NCBI GenBank assembly: GCA_937949525.1
Contig: CALEDT010000001.1
Location: 1-64,000, forward strand
DNA: 64,000 bases
Direction of reading: 5' to 3'
Source of the DNA: an uncultured Burkholderiales bacterium
GTDB lineage: Bacteria > Pseudomonadota > Gammaproteobacteria > Burkholderiales > Thiobacillaceae
Shown: positions 17,395 through 26,131 of the stretch, one piece after another
How positions within the stretch are numbered: the stretch's first letter is position 1
How the letters are laid out: each line of letters begins with the position of its first letter
The notes under the pieces: model-generated
Database searches by the model: none
The model's input: the letters and a program-made list of their open reading frames with translations, nothing else
Told to the model about the DNA's origin: nothing
Translations under genes and position numbers: made by a program

Positions 17395-17470
17395 TGGAGC
17401 GGGAAACGAGGCTCGAACTCGCGACCTCAACCTTGGCAAGGTTGCGCTCTACCAACTGAGCTATTCCCGC
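17395..17470 (-). tRNA. glyW: tRNA-Gly(GCC)
   Basis: The minus strand reads a 76-nt tRNA. It begins GCGGGAATAGCTCAGTTGG, has TTGCCAA in the anticodon loop (anticodon GCC) and GAGTTCGAGCCTC in the T arm, and ends TCCCGC-TCCA. All stems pair well. It lies about 40 bp downstream of pgsA and is probably transcribed with it or from a promoter in that spacer. Confidence 0.96.
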
Positions 17471-17510
17471 GTCGAAGTGGATGCGCATTATAAGTGCTGT
17501 CACCGGGCTG

Positions 17511-18089
17511 TCAACTCGCGGGCTGATTTTTCAACGCGCGCCAAGCCATGAACAGGTAGTGCAGCATGGACCACAAGGTCAGCAAGGCGGCCAGATACAG
17601 CAGCAGGCGACCGACCTGGCCGGTGTGGGACCAGCCTAGGATGGGTTCGTGATACAGCAGCATCAGGATGGCGATCATCTGCGCCGTGGTCTTCAACTTG
17701 CCGATGAACGACACCGCGACGTTGCCGGCGCGGCCGACCTTGGCCATCCACTCGCGCAGCGCGCTGATGGCGATTTCGCGGCCGATGATGATCAGCGCCA
17801 CGTCGACGCCGGCGCGGTCGAGGTCGACCAGCACGATCAGCGCGGCGGCCACCATCAGCTTGTCCGCCACCGGATCGAGGAAGGCGCCGAACGCCGACAT
17901 CTGGTTGAGCCGGCGCGCGAGCCAGCCGTCCAGCCAGTCGGTCACCGCCGCCAGCGCGAAGATCAGCGTCGCCGTCAGGTTGATGGTCTCTTTGGGCAGC
18001 CAGCCGTCGGGCAGGTAGAACACCGCCACGAACAGCGGAATCAGCAGGATGCGCAGCCAGGTCAGGCTGTTGGGCAGGTTGAGCGGCAT
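17511..18089 (-). CDS. pgsA: CDP-diacylglycerol-glycerol-3-phosphate 3-phosphatidyltransferase
   Basis: A 192-residue inner-membrane enzyme making phosphatidylglycerol phosphate, the committed step to phosphatidylglycerol and cardiolipin. The CDP-alcohol phosphotransferase motif DG(x)2AR(x)8G(x)3D(x)3D is complete: Asp54-Gly55, Ala58-Arg59, Gly68, Asp72 and Asp76, with Asp51 just before. NLPNSLTWLRI at the start is also characteristic. Several hydrophobic helices follow. The start overlaps the uvrC stop by one base, so it is coupled to uvrC, as in many proteobacteria. Confidence 0.96.
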   Translation of the reverse strand: MPLNLPNSLTWLRILLIPLFVAVFYLPDGWLPKETINLTATLIFALAAVTDWLDGWLARRLNQMSAFGAFLDPVADKLMVAAALIVLVDLDRAGVDVALIIIGREIAISALREWMAKVGRAGNVAVSFIGKLKTTAQMIAILMLLYHEPILGWSHTGQVGRLLLYLAALLTLWSMLHYLFMAWRALKNQPAS

Positions 18090-19894
18090 CAGTGCAGTTC
18101 CCGGTAGATGCGCTCGGCCAGCGCGCGGCTGATGCCGTCCACGCGTGCCAGTTCCTCGATGCCGGCGTCGATCACGCCGCGCAAGCCGCCGAAGGTCTGC
18201 AACAGTCTCTGCCGCCGTTTGGCACCGACGCCGGGAATGTCTTGCAGGCTGGATTGCGTGCGCGCCTTGGCCCGGCGTGCGCGGTGTCCGGTGATGGCGA
18301 AGCGGTGTGCCTCGTCGCGCACCTGCTGGATCAGGTGCAGGGCCGGGTGATCCGGCGGCAGTCGCAGTGGCTCGACCTCGCCGGGCAGGAACAGTTGTTC
18401 CAGGCCGGGTTTGCGCTCCACCCCCTTGGCCACGCCCAGCATGGGCAGGTGGGCGAGGCCGAGTTCACCCAGCACGTCCATGGCGACATGCAACTGGCCC
18501 TTGCCGCCATCGATCAACACCAGGTGGGGTAGCACGCCTTCTCCTGTCTGTGCCAGCTTGGCGTAGCGTCGCGTCAGCGCTTCGCGCAGGGCCGCGTAGT
18601 CGTCGCCGGGGGTGGGGTTGGCGACATTGTAGCGGCGATACTGCGCCGGCTGCATGGCGCCCTGGTCGAACACCACGCAGGACACCGTGGTGGCCTCGCC
18701 CATGGTGTGGCTGACGTCGAAGCACTCGATGCGGGCGATGCCCTCTTCGCCCAGCGCCTCGTTCAGCGCGGCCAGACGCGCGGCCTGGTGCTCGCGCTGG
18801 CCCTCGCGCGTGGCCAACGCGAGCTGCGCGTTCTTCAGCGCCATTTCCAGCCATACCCGACGTTCCTCGCGCGGCTGCGTGATCACGCGTACCGGGCGTG
18901 CGGCCTGTTCGCTCAACCAGTCGCCAAGCCCCTCGACCTCGGCGTTGAGAATCAGGGTCGGCGGCACCGGCCGGCCGACATAGTGCTGGCCGGCGAAGGC
19001 CTCCAGCAGCGACGCCAGGTCGGCATCCTCGGCATGGCTGGGAAAGAACGCCCGCCCGCCGAGCGCGCGGCCGCCGCGCACCATGGCCAGGTAGACGCAG
19101 GCGACGCCGCCGTGCAGTACGCCGGCGATGACGTCGCAATCCTGGGTCGAGCGGCTTTCCACGAACTGGCGCGCGCGCACCTGCGACAGCGCCTGGATCT
19201 GATCGCGATACAACGCGGCCAGTTCGTAGTGCTGCGCGGCCGCGGCGGCACGCATGCGCGCGTTCAGCGCATCCAGCAGTTCGTTGTCCTTGCCGGCCAG
19301 GAACAGCGCGGCGTTGTCGGCGTCGCGCGCGTAGGCCTCGGCGCTGACCTTGCCGACGCAGGGTGCGCTGCAACGGCGGATCTGATGCAGCAGACAGGGG
19401 CGCGAGCGGTTGTTGAACACCGTGTCCTCACAGGTACGCAGGCGGAACACCTTCTGCAGGATGTGGATGCTCTCGCGCACGGAATGCGAGTTGGGGAACG
19501 GCCCGAACACGCGATGGGTGCGGTCCGGCGTGCCGCGGAAGAAGCCCAGTCGCGGCCAGGCATGACCGGACAGCAGCAGATAGGGGTAGGACTTGTCGTC
19601 GCGGAACAGGATGTTGTACTTGGGCGCCAGTTCCTTGATCAGGTTGTTCTCCAGCAACAACGCCTCGCCCTCGGTGCGCGTCACCGTGGTGTGGATGTCG
19701 CGGATGCGCGCCACCATCAGGCGAATGCGCGGGCTGAGGTCGCCTTTCTGGAAATAGCTGGAGACACGCTTCTTCAGGTCGCGCGCCTTGCCCACGTACA
19801 GCACGGTGCCGTCGGCGTCGAGCATGCGATAGACGCCGGGCAGGCCGGGCAGGCCGGCGAGCAGTGGTTTGGGGTCGAACTCGGAGGCAGTCAT
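18089..19894 (-). CDS. uvrC: Excinuclease ABC subunit C
   Basis: A 601-residue nucleotide-excision-repair nuclease that cuts on both sides of a lesion. It has an N-terminal GIY-YIG domain (GVYRMLDADGTVLYVGKA, about residues 20-37), a central UVR/cysteine region, a C-terminal RNase H-like nuclease domain (IECFDVSHTMGEATTVS; LVLIDGGKGQL) and a final helix-hairpin-helix pair (IPGVGAKRRQRLL). The ATG at 19894 gives the normal UvrC start; upstream in-frame sequence lies inside the neighbouring gene. A 16-bp gap separates it from the tautomerase gene, and pgsA is coupled downstream. Confidence 0.97.
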   Translation of the reverse strand: MTASEFDPKPLLAGLPGLPGVYRMLDADGTVLYVGKARDLKKRVSSYFQKGDLSPRIRLMVARIRDIHTTVTRTEGEALLLENNLIKELAPKYNILFRDDKSYPYLLLSGHAWPRLGFFRGTPDRTHRVFGPFPNSHSVRESIHILQKVFRLRTCEDTVFNNRSRPCLLHQIRRCSAPCVGKVSAEAYARDADNAALFLAGKDNELLDALNARMRAAAAAQHYELAALYRDQIQALSQVRARQFVESRSTQDCDVIAGVLHGGVACVYLAMVRGGRALGGRAFFPSHAEDADLASLLEAFAGQHYVGRPVPPTLILNAEVEGLGDWLSEQAARPVRVITQPREERRVWLEMALKNAQLALATREGQREHQAARLAALNEALGEEGIARIECFDVSHTMGEATTVSCVVFDQGAMQPAQYRRYNVANPTPGDDYAALREALTRRYAKLAQTGEGVLPHLVLIDGGKGQLHVAMDVLGELGLAHLPMLGVAKGVERKPGLEQLFLPGEVEPLRLPPDHPALHLIQQVRDEAHRFAITGHRARRAKARTQSSLQDIPGVGAKRRQRLLQTFGGLRGVIDAGIEELARVDGISRALAERIYRELH

Positions 19895-19910
19895 GCGCGG
19901 GCCGCCGCGG

Positions 19911-20099
19911 TCAGTCCTCCTCGTCCAGCAACTGGCCGGCAATCGCCCAGTTCTCGTCCGGCAGTTCCTCGAAGGCGATGTAGGTGTAGCGCCGGGGCTT
20001 GAGCGCGTGGCGCTCCAGCGTGTCGGTGATCTCCTCGGCGATGTGCTTCTTCTGCTCGCGGGTCAGATTGCCGGCGAGCTTGATGGTGACGACGGGCAT
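19911..20099 (-). CDS. 4-oxalocrotonate tautomerase-family protein
   Basis: A 62-residue protein beginning MPVVTIKLAGNLTREQK. The Pro after the initiator Met is the catalytic base of the tautomerase superfamily once Met is removed. Such proteins assemble into hexamers and interconvert keto and enol acids; the substrate here is unknown. A strong aggagg site lies before the ATG. The gene overlaps the 3' end of the uracil-DNA glycosylase gene by 37 bp in another frame. It sits in a run of repair and housekeeping genes with no aromatic catabolism nearby, so a degradative role is not supported. Confidence 0.85.
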   Translation of the reverse strand: MPVVTIKLAGNLTREQKKHIAEEITDTLERHALKPRRYTYIAFEELPDENWAIAGQLLDEED

Positions 20100-20743
20100 G
20101 TGCATTCCTCCTGACGGATACGGGTGAATACGGCGCGGAACATGTCCGGCGTGAGGCGCCGGGTCTGGGTGTTGTAGCGGCTGCAATGATAGCTGTCGTA
20201 CAACCGCCGGCCGCCGACCGGGTGGCATGCGCCATGGGCAAAGGGGTGCGCCGCGGCGCGGGCATCCAGGGCCATCAGGACCGCGCGGTGGGCGATCTGG
20301 CCCAACGCCAGCAATGCGGCATCGGCCGGCAACCCCGCCAGTTCGGCGCGCAGCCAGGCGTTGCAGCGTCTGATCTCGCCGTTGTCCGGCTTGTTGGCCG
20401 GCGGCACGCATTTGACCGCATTGCTGATACGGCAGCCGATAAGGCGCAGGCCGTCGTCTGCGGCGCTGGAGGCCGGCGCGCTGGCATAGCCGAACTCATA
20501 CAGCGTGCGATACAGCAGTTCGCCGGCATAGTCGCCGGTGAACGGCCGGCCGGTGCGGTTGGCGCCGTGCAGTCCCGGCGCCAGGCCGACGATGAGCAGG
20601 CGTGGCGCCGGATCGCCGAAGGCCGGCACGGGCCGGCAGAAATACGCGGGATGACGCGCGCGCGTGGCCTCCAGGAACGCCGCCAGACGCGGGCAGGCGC
20701 GGCAGGCGGTCAGCTCCGCCGCCGCCGGGTCGGGGCCGCTCAA
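20063..20743 (-). CDS. Uracil-DNA glycosylase family 5 (UDGb-type)
   Basis: A 226-residue base-excision-repair enzyme. The N-terminal CRACPRL and later Cys residues in NAVKCVPP and IRRCNAWL match the four-Cys [4Fe-4S] site of family 4/5 enzymes. The active-site loop GLAPGLHGANRTGRPFTGD and the C-terminal SYHCSRYNTQTRRLT identify family 5 rather than family 4. These enzymes remove uracil and some deaminated purines from DNA. The start overlaps the DUF2863 gene stop by four bases. The last 37 bp overlap the tautomerase gene. Confidence 0.88.
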   Translation of the reverse strand: MSGPDPAAAELTACRACPRLAAFLEATRARHPAYFCRPVPAFGDPAPRLLIVGLAPGLHGANRTGRPFTGDYAGELLYRTLYEFGYASAPASSAADDGLRLIGCRISNAVKCVPPANKPDNGEIRRCNAWLRAELAGLPADAALLALGQIAHRAVLMALDARAAAHPFAHGACHPVGGRRLYDSYHCSRYNTQTRRLTPDMFRAVFTRIRQEECTCPSSPSSSPAI

Positions 20744-21900
20744 TGCAACTGGGCCGGCGTGCCCTGCAGGTCCTCCGGCATCTCGGTATGCACGTTCTCG
20801 CCGTCCGCGTTGGGGAACAGCGGCGCGCCGCAGTCATCGCAGTATTCCAGCGGCATGCGCGTGTCCAGGATGCGCACTTCGCCGACGCCGGCGTCCTTCA
20901 ACAGGGCTTCGATCTCGCCGCCGATGTCGCTGTGCTCGTCGTCGTCGCCCAGCAGCGGCCAGGTGACGCCGTGCACCACCTGGTCATTGCCGGCCATGCC
21001 GAAACCCACGCGCCATTCCTCCAGCCAGCGGTCGTAATAGGGTGCGGCCACCGCGCGGATCTGCCGCGCCTGCGCGCCGAACAGGGTTTGCAGATAGGCC
21101 ACTGCGGCACGCAGCGCGAACGGCCGCGTCTCCCGGTCGGCCTGACGCCAGGCGGCGAAATAGGCGTCCGGCAGCAGCACCTCGATGCTGCAACCGGGCA
21201 ATAGCGCACGCAGACTGGGCGCGCCCTGCGCGCGCCATGCGTCCAACGCCGCCTCGCGCGTGCCGTCCGGCTCGTTCCAGCGGAACAACGGTCGGCCGCG
21301 CGGCGTGCGCACGCAGGCCATGACATAGCGCACGTCGGAGACGAAGGGTTGGCTTTCCGGCAGTTCCCGGCCATCGATCGGCAGATCCCGGCCGCTGGCC
21401 GCCGCTGCCGCCAGCGCATCGGTGAACGCGCGGGTTTCCACATAACCCTGCGGCAGTTGATCCGGGCTGTACAGATGATCGGCAAAACAGACTTCGGCGT
21501 CCGCGCTCAACACGTGCGCGCGCAACTGCGCGCGCAAGGCGTCGCGCGTCGGCGCCGGCAGTTCGCGCGCCGGTATGGTGTAGCGCGACCACGCCAGGAT
21601 GGGCAGCGCGATCAGCAGCGCGGCATGGTCGGCGTCGTGGACGATCTCGCAACCGGCCTCGATCAGGTCGGCCAGCTCGTCGTAGCCGCGGCTGCCGCTC
21701 TCGTGCAGCTTGTCCAGCGCCTGGTTCAGGGCTTCGTCGTCGCCGGCGCGCAACAGTTTGTCGATCAGCAGGGTCATTTCCTGTTCCCACCAGGCATCCT
21801 CGATGCGGCTGCCGGAATCGGCCAGACCCTGGGCCAGGCGGGCGAGACGTTCGGCGTCACGGGAAGGGCGATGGCGCCCATGCAATCGGCGGCGTTTCAT
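20740..21900 (-). CDS. DUF2863 family protein
   Basis: A 386-residue soluble protein of unknown function. It begins MKRRRLHGRHRPSRDAERLA and continues as a mixed alpha/beta protein. A C-terminal segment LEYCDDCGAPLFPNADGE contains a CxxC pair that may bind zinc. The family is, to my knowledge, mainly reported from Betaproteobacteria, so it is weak taxonomic evidence. It is first in the minus-strand run DUF2863-UDG-tautomerase-uvrC-pgsA, and its stop overlaps the UDG start. No function should be assumed beyond this association with DNA-repair genes. Confidence 0.75.
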   Translation of the reverse strand: MKRRRLHGRHRPSRDAERLARLAQGLADSGSRIEDAWWEQEMTLLIDKLLRAGDDEALNQALDKLHESGSRGYDELADLIEAGCEIVHDADHAALLIALPILAWSRYTIPARELPAPTRDALRAQLRAHVLSADAEVCFADHLYSPDQLPQGYVETRAFTDALAAAAASGRDLPIDGRELPESQPFVSDVRYVMACVRTPRGRPLFRWNEPDGTREAALDAWRAQGAPSLRALLPGCSIEVLLPDAYFAAWRQADRETRPFALRAAVAYLQTLFGAQARQIRAVAAPYYDRWLEEWRVGFGMAGNDQVVHGVTWPLLGDDDEHSDIGGEIEALLKDAGVGEVRILDTRMPLEYCDDCGAPLFPNADGENVHTEMPEDLQGTPAQLH

Positions 21901-22093
21901 GATGGTGTCCTTGGTTCTTGCCAGGCAGCGAATGATCGAATCTGGAGTGGCGGATGGTCCCATGATTCCCGGCGGATGGCCACGCCCGCGACCCGCCGGA
22001 AGCGCGCCGGGCTTGCAGTCGTTGCGCAGTGCGCCCGCTCGGCTATAACGCGGGAATGCTCCCCGCATATCGACCCACACCAAGGAGGAAGCC

Positions 22094-23443
22094 ATGAGCG
22101 AGCCCATCGTCATCCTGCATGGCTGGAGCGACAAATCCGCCTCGTTCGTCAAGCTGGCCGCGTTCCTCAAGCGTCATCTGGGCACGGCGCCGACCGCGAT
22201 CGATCTGGCCGACTGGGTGTCCATGGAGGACGACATCCGCTATGCGGACCTGGCGGAAGGCATGCAACGGGCCTGGCGTGCGCACGGGTTGCCCACCGGC
22301 CCGAGGACGGTGAACGTCGTCGTACACAGTACCGGCGCGTTGGTCACGCGCGAGTGGATGACGCGCCATTTCACGCCGGCGACGGTGCCGATCAGGCGCT
22401 TGCTGATGTTGGCACCGGCCAACTTCGGCTCGCCGCTGGCGCACAAGGGGCGCAGTTTCCTCGGCCGCGCGGTCAAGGGCTGGGGCAACGAGGGCTTCGA
22501 AACCGGGCGCGAACTGCTCAAGGGCCTGGAATTGGCCTCGCCCTATACCTGGGGCCTGGCCGAGCGGGATCTGTTCGTCGCCACGCCGTGGTACGGCGCC
22601 GGCGGCATACTGGCCACGGTATTGGTCGGCAACGAGGGCTATGGCGGCCTGCGCGCCATCGCCAACGAGACCGGTTCGGACGGTACCGTGCGCATCAGCA
22701 CCGCCAACCTCAACGCGCTGAAAATCGAGGTGCGCCTGGACGAGGCGCAGACCCCGGTGCAGCCCACGCTGCAAGTGTCCAATGGCGCCATCGGTTTCGG
22801 CATCGTGGCGGGCGCCAACCACGGCAGCATCACGCTGGGCGAAGTGCGCCGGCCGGACCCGGCCAATCCGCTGGAACGCCTGATCCTGCGTGCACTCACG
22901 GTGTCCGATGCCGATTACGCAGTGACCGGCACGTCTTTTTCGTGGCAGCAGGAGATCGAGCGGGTGACCGGCGCGACGGCGACGACGTCGGCGCGCATGC
23001 AGACCGCGGTGCTGCGCGTGCGCGACAACCTGGGCAACGCGGTTCGCGACTACTTCGTCGAGTTCTACCGCACGGCCGATACGGACCATGCCTTCGAGCA
23101 GGCGCTGTATACCCGCGTGCTGAAGTCCGTGCATCCCTATGATGACGACCCTTCCTACCGCGCGCTCTACCTGGACGTCGCTGAGCTGGCCGCGCTGCGC
23201 GCCGCGCGCGACACCGCGATCCAGCAGTTGTTCATCAGCGTGATGGCGCAGCCGGTCTATCTGGAGCGCACCCGCAAGAGCCAGCCGGTGGGTTATGCGC
23301 CGGTGAGCGAGAGCCGCAGCGGCGGCATCAAGCTGACACGCAGGCAGATGGACGTCGTCTTCCAGCCGCACCGGACCGCGCTGATCGACATCGAGTTGAC
23401 GCGCCAGCTCAGCGACGAGGTGTTCAAGCTGAAATCGGCCTGA
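22094..23443 (+). CDS. Alpha/beta-hydrolase (lipase-like) with long C-terminal extension
   Basis: A 449-residue protein. The N-terminal 200 or so residues look like an alpha/beta hydrolase: ILHGWSDK gives the oxyanion-hole HG, and VVVHSTGALV holds Ser79 in an HSTG elbow (a variant of GHSxG). APANFGSPLAHKG resembles secondary-structure landmarks of lipases. The region after about residue 230 is not recognisable to me; it looks beta-rich, with QPTLQVSNGAIGFGIVAG and a repeated-looking VLRVRDNLGN. No signal peptide is present, so it should be cytoplasmic. A strong aaggaggaa site precedes the ATG. Substrate unknown. Confidence 0.75.
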   Translation: MSEPIVILHGWSDKSASFVKLAAFLKRHLGTAPTAIDLADWVSMEDDIRYADLAEGMQRAWRAHGLPTGPRTVNVVVHSTGALVTREWMTRHFTPATVPIRRLLMLAPANFGSPLAHKGRSFLGRAVKGWGNEGFETGRELLKGLELASPYTWGLAERDLFVATPWYGAGGILATVLVGNEGYGGLRAIANETGSDGTVRISTANLNALKIEVRLDEAQTPVQPTLQVSNGAIGFGIVAGANHGSITLGEVRRPDPANPLERLILRALTVSDADYAVTGTSFSWQQEIERVTGATATTSARMQTAVLRVRDNLGNAVRDYFVEFYRTADTDHAFEQALYTRVLKSVHPYDDDPSYRALYLDVAELAALRAARDTAIQQLFISVMAQPVYLERTRKSQPVGYAPVSESRSGGIKLTRRQMDVVFQPHRTALIDIELTRQLSDEVFKLKSA

Positions 23444-23468
23444 TCGGCGCACGCCGTCGGGTGCGTCT

Positions 23469-23504
23469 CGTCATTGCCGCGTCGCTGCATGCCGTGCAAT
23501 GACG
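23469..23504. repeat. Solo REP-like hairpin related to the 939-1033 element
   Basis: cgtcattgc and gcaatgacg form nine-pair arms around an 18-nt loop containing cgcgtcgctgc. The sequence is very close to the right arm of the 939-1033 palindrome (attgctgcgtcggctgc...gcaatgacg). It lies between the convergent ends of the hydrolase and CDF transporter genes, a usual place for REP-type elements, and could help terminate both. Confidence 0.6.
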
Positions 23505-23521
23505 CCGGGGCGTCCGAACGC

Positions 23522-24427
23522 TTACTTGAGCTCCGGTTGCAGCGTGACGTGGCGGATGCCATGGATCCGGTCCAGGCGTTCCCGGCTGGCGTGCAGGATG
23601 TGGTCCCAGTCGTCGAAGCTGTCCAGCTCCAAGTGGCCGGACAGCGCGATCTGACCCGACGACAGGGTCCAGATGTGCAGGTCGTGCACGCGCCGCACGC
23701 CGGCGATGTCGCCCAGGTCCGCCGCTACCCGCTCCAGGCTGATGTGCGCCGGCACGCCTTCCATCAGCACGTGCAGGCTCTCGCGCAGCAGGCGCAGCGC
23801 GGAGATCAGGATCAGGCCGGCGACCAGCAGCGACAGGATGGGGTCGATGGGATAGAAGCCGGTGGTCCAGATCACCACGCCGGCCGCCAGTGCGGCGATG
23901 GAGCCGAGCAGGTCGCCGATCACGTGCAGCAGCGCAGCGCGTGTGTTCAGGCTGTCGCCGCCATGGCGCAGCAGCCACAGCACGATCAGGTTCACGCCCA
24001 GGCCGATGGCCGCCACCACCATCACCATGCCGCCCATGACCGGGCGCGGTTCGCGTAGCCGCTCGATCGCCTCATAGGCGATGTAGCCGATCAGCGCCAG
24101 CATCAACAGGCTGTTGAACAGCGCGGCCAACACCTCCAGGCGTACCAGACCGTAGGTGTGGCGCGTCGACGGCGGCTTGCGCGCCAGCCAGGCGGCCAGC
24201 GCCGCCAGTCCCAGCGCGGTGGAGTCGGTGAGCATGTGGCCGGCATCGGCCAGCAGCGCCAGCGAGCCCGACCACACGCCGGCGACCGCTTCCACCAGCG
24301 CGAAGCCGAGCGTGAAGAACAGCGCCTTGAACAGCGCCGCACCGCCGTGTTCGTGGCCGACGTGGTGGCGCACGTGGTCGATGCCGCGATCGACCGAGAC
24401 CCGACCGCCGTCGACGCGTTGCGTCAT
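23522..24427 (-). CDS. Cation diffusion facilitator (CzcD/ZitB-like) metal efflux protein
   Basis: A 301-residue inner-membrane transporter with six predicted helices and a C-terminal cytoplasmic metal-binding domain. The transport-site motifs HMLTD (His64, Asp68) and HVIGD (His168, Asp172) are intact and suggest Zn2+ or a similar ion. The N-terminus is His-containing (DHVRHHVGHEHGG). The start ATG overlaps the nagZ stop (ATGA), so it is the third gene of acpS-nagZ-CDF. That linkage of cell-wall recycling with metal efflux has no obvious functional explanation. Confidence 0.92.
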   Translation of the reverse strand: MTQRVDGGRVSVDRGIDHVRHHVGHEHGGAALFKALFFTLGFALVEAVAGVWSGSLALLADAGHMLTDSTALGLAALAAWLARKPPSTRHTYGLVRLEVLAALFNSLLMLALIGYIAYEAIERLREPRPVMGGMVMVVAAIGLGVNLIVLWLLRHGGDSLNTRAALLHVIGDLLGSIAALAAGVVIWTTGFYPIDPILSLLVAGLILISALRLLRESLHVLMEGVPAHISLERVAADLGDIAGVRRVHDLHIWTLSSGQIALSGHLELDSFDDWDHILHASRERLDRIHGIRHVTLQPELK

Positions 24428-25539
24428 ACGCGCTCCGCTCCGCCGGCGTCGCCGGACGGCAGGGGTGCGGTGGGGTCGTCCAGCGCCAGTTGCGTGTCGG
24501 TCTGGCCCAGTCCGGCGATGTGGCGCAGCGCCGCGGCGTAGCGCGCGCTTTCCAGCAGCGCCATGCGTGAAGGCGGGTGCGGCCGCCCGTGCATGCGCGC
24601 GAAACGGATCAGCGACATCGGCGTCGGCGGCCAGGCCAGGTGACGCAGTACCTGGTCGGCCAGATCCGGGCGGTTGCACACCAGCACCATGTCGCAGCCG
24701 GCCGCCAGCGCCACGCGCGCCCGGGCGGTCACGTCGCCGGCCACGCTGGCGCCCTCCATGGTCAGATCGTCGCTGAAGATCACACCCTCGAAGCCCAGTT
24801 CGCCGCGCAGGATCTCGCTCAGCCAGCGGTGCGAGAAGCCGGCCGGCTGAGAGTCCACGCGCGGATAGACGACATGCGCCGGCATCACGCCGGCGAGACC
24901 CAGATCGATGAGCTGGCGGAAGGGCAGCAGATCGGCGAACTCCAGATCGGACAGCGTGCGCTCGTCCACCGGCACGGCGACGTGAGAGTCCGCCGCGACG
25001 TAGCCATGCCCGGGAAAATGCTTGCCCACCGCGCTCATGCCCGCTTCCTGCATGCCCAGCACCAGCGCGTGCGCCAGCTCGCTCACCGCCTGCGGATTGC
25101 GGTGCAGCGCGCGATCGCCGATCACCGTGCTGCCGCCGTAATCCAGGTCCAGCACCGGCGCGAAGCTGAAATCCACGCCGGCCGCGCGCAGTTCGGCGGC
25201 CAGCACGTAACCGGCGTCGCGCGCCAGACGGCGGGCGCGTTGCGGGTGGTCGTCCCACAACGTGCCCAGCGTGCGCATGGGCGGCAGCACGGTGAAACCG
25301 GTGCGGAAGCGCTGCACGCGGCCGCCCTCGTGATCGACCCCGATCAACAGGTGCGGGCTGCGCAGCGCATGGATGTCCTGGCACAACGCGGCCAACTGTT
25401 CCGGATCCCGGTAATTGCGGCTGAACAGGATTACCCCGCCGACCAGCGGATGGGTCAGGCGCGCGCGTTCGGCCGGGTCCAGGGCATGGCCGGCGACGTC
25501 GCACATCACCGGTCCCAGGGGCAGATGGAGCATACTCAC
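24424..25539 (-). CDS. nagZ: Beta-N-acetylhexosaminidase NagZ
   Basis: A 371-residue cytoplasmic GH3 enzyme. It removes N-acetylglucosamine from anhydro-muropeptides during cell-wall recycling. The GH3 signature KHFPGHGYVAADSH (about 173-186) supplies the general acid His/Asp dyad on its flexible loop. FSDDLTM (about 255-261) holds the nucleophilic Asp. GPVMCDVAGHAL at the N-terminus is typical. The longest frame starts with GTG at 25539, overlapping the acpS stop; an ATG two codons later (25533) is equally possible. The CDF gene is coupled downstream. Confidence 0.96.
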   Translation of the reverse strand: MSMLHLPLGPVMCDVAGHALDPAERARLTHPLVGGVILFSRNYRDPEQLAALCQDIHALRSPHLLIGVDHEGGRVQRFRTGFTVLPPMRTLGTLWDDHPQRARRLARDAGYVLAAELRAAGVDFSFAPVLDLDYGGSTVIGDRALHRNPQAVSELAHALVLGMQEAGMSAVGKHFPGHGYVAADSHVAVPVDERTLSDLEFADLLPFRQLIDLGLAGVMPAHVVYPRVDSQPAGFSHRWLSEILRGELGFEGVIFSDDLTMEGASVAGDVTARARVALAAGCDMVLVCNRPDLADQVLRHLAWPPTPMSLIRFARMHGRPHPPSRMALLESARYAAALRHIAGLGQTDTQLALDDPTAPLPSGDAGGAERV

Positions 25540-25916
25540 GCCCGTTCCATCACGACGAAGGCCACGGCGTATTCGACCTCGTCGGACACGCTCAGATGGG
25601 CCGGGCCCAGTTCCCGCGCGCGCAGCCAGGCCTGCAATTCCGGTGCATAGGCGAAACCGGGCCGGCCGCGCGCGTCATGGGTCACACTGATGGCGGAAAA
25701 CGTCACCGGCGTACGCATGCCGGTACCCAGTGCCTTAGCCAGCGCCTCCTTGGCGGCGAAACGCTTGGCCAGGAAGCGTGTCTTGTCCGCAGCCTGCGCG
25801 TACTCCCCCCATTCCTCCGGGGCCAGCACGCGCTGGGCCAGCCTGCCGCCGTAGCGGGTATGCAACTGGGCGATGCGCTGCGTGGCGACGATGTCGGTGC
25901 CGATGCCGTGGATCAA
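25536..25916 (-). CDS. acpS: Holo-[acyl-carrier-protein] synthase
   Basis: A 126-residue enzyme transferring the phosphopantetheine arm of CoA to acyl carrier protein. IHGIGTDIVATQRI at the start and AKRFAAKEALAKALGTG in the middle supply the conserved metal- and CoA-binding Asp and Glu. No ATG gives the correct N-terminus. The frame runs open upstream without family sequence, and a TTG at 25916 places the start exactly where AcpS normally begins, so I take TTG. The order acpS-nagZ is common in proteobacteria, usually preceded by pdxJ, which is not here. Confidence 0.9.
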   Translation of the reverse strand: MIHGIGTDIVATQRIAQLHTRYGGRLAQRVLAPEEWGEYAQAADKTRFLAKRFAAKEALAKALGTGMRTPVTFSAISVTHDARGRPGFAYAPELQAWLRARELGPAHLSVSDEVEYAVAFVVMERA

Positions 25917-26071
25917 GGGATGGGTCTCGTGTGGCCTGTTGCGCGCAATGATAGCCTCAGGGCGGCGGCCTGCGCGGTCTGGATTTCCGCGCGCCGTTCC
26001 CGTTTTTGCATCACCCCGGATGCCGGATGTCGTGGCCATGCAGGCAAACGTTTACCCGGCCATGGCCCGGC

Positions 26072-26077
26072 TATAAA
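26072..26077 (+). promoter_or_regulatory. Candidate -10 element for the OmpA-repeat gene
   Basis: TATAAA at 26072-26077 lies 55 bp before the ATG in an otherwise GC-rich spacer, with a poor tttacc 15 bp upstream as -35. The leader that follows (26081-26131) is strikingly A/T-rich and contains aacaaa-ttttt-gttt, which can pair. A strong, possibly regulated transcript of an envelope protein would fit. Confidence 0.4.
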
Positions 26078-26131
26078 ATGCTGGCTAACAACAAATTTTT
26101 GTTTTATTTGAGTTTTTTGAAAGGGATCGCG

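Noticed and set aside
19911-20411. A 166-codon frame including the tautomerase
   Set aside because: Only the last 62 codons, from an ATG with a strong ribosome site and the catalytic Pro, are real; upstream codons are the shadow of the glycosylase gene.
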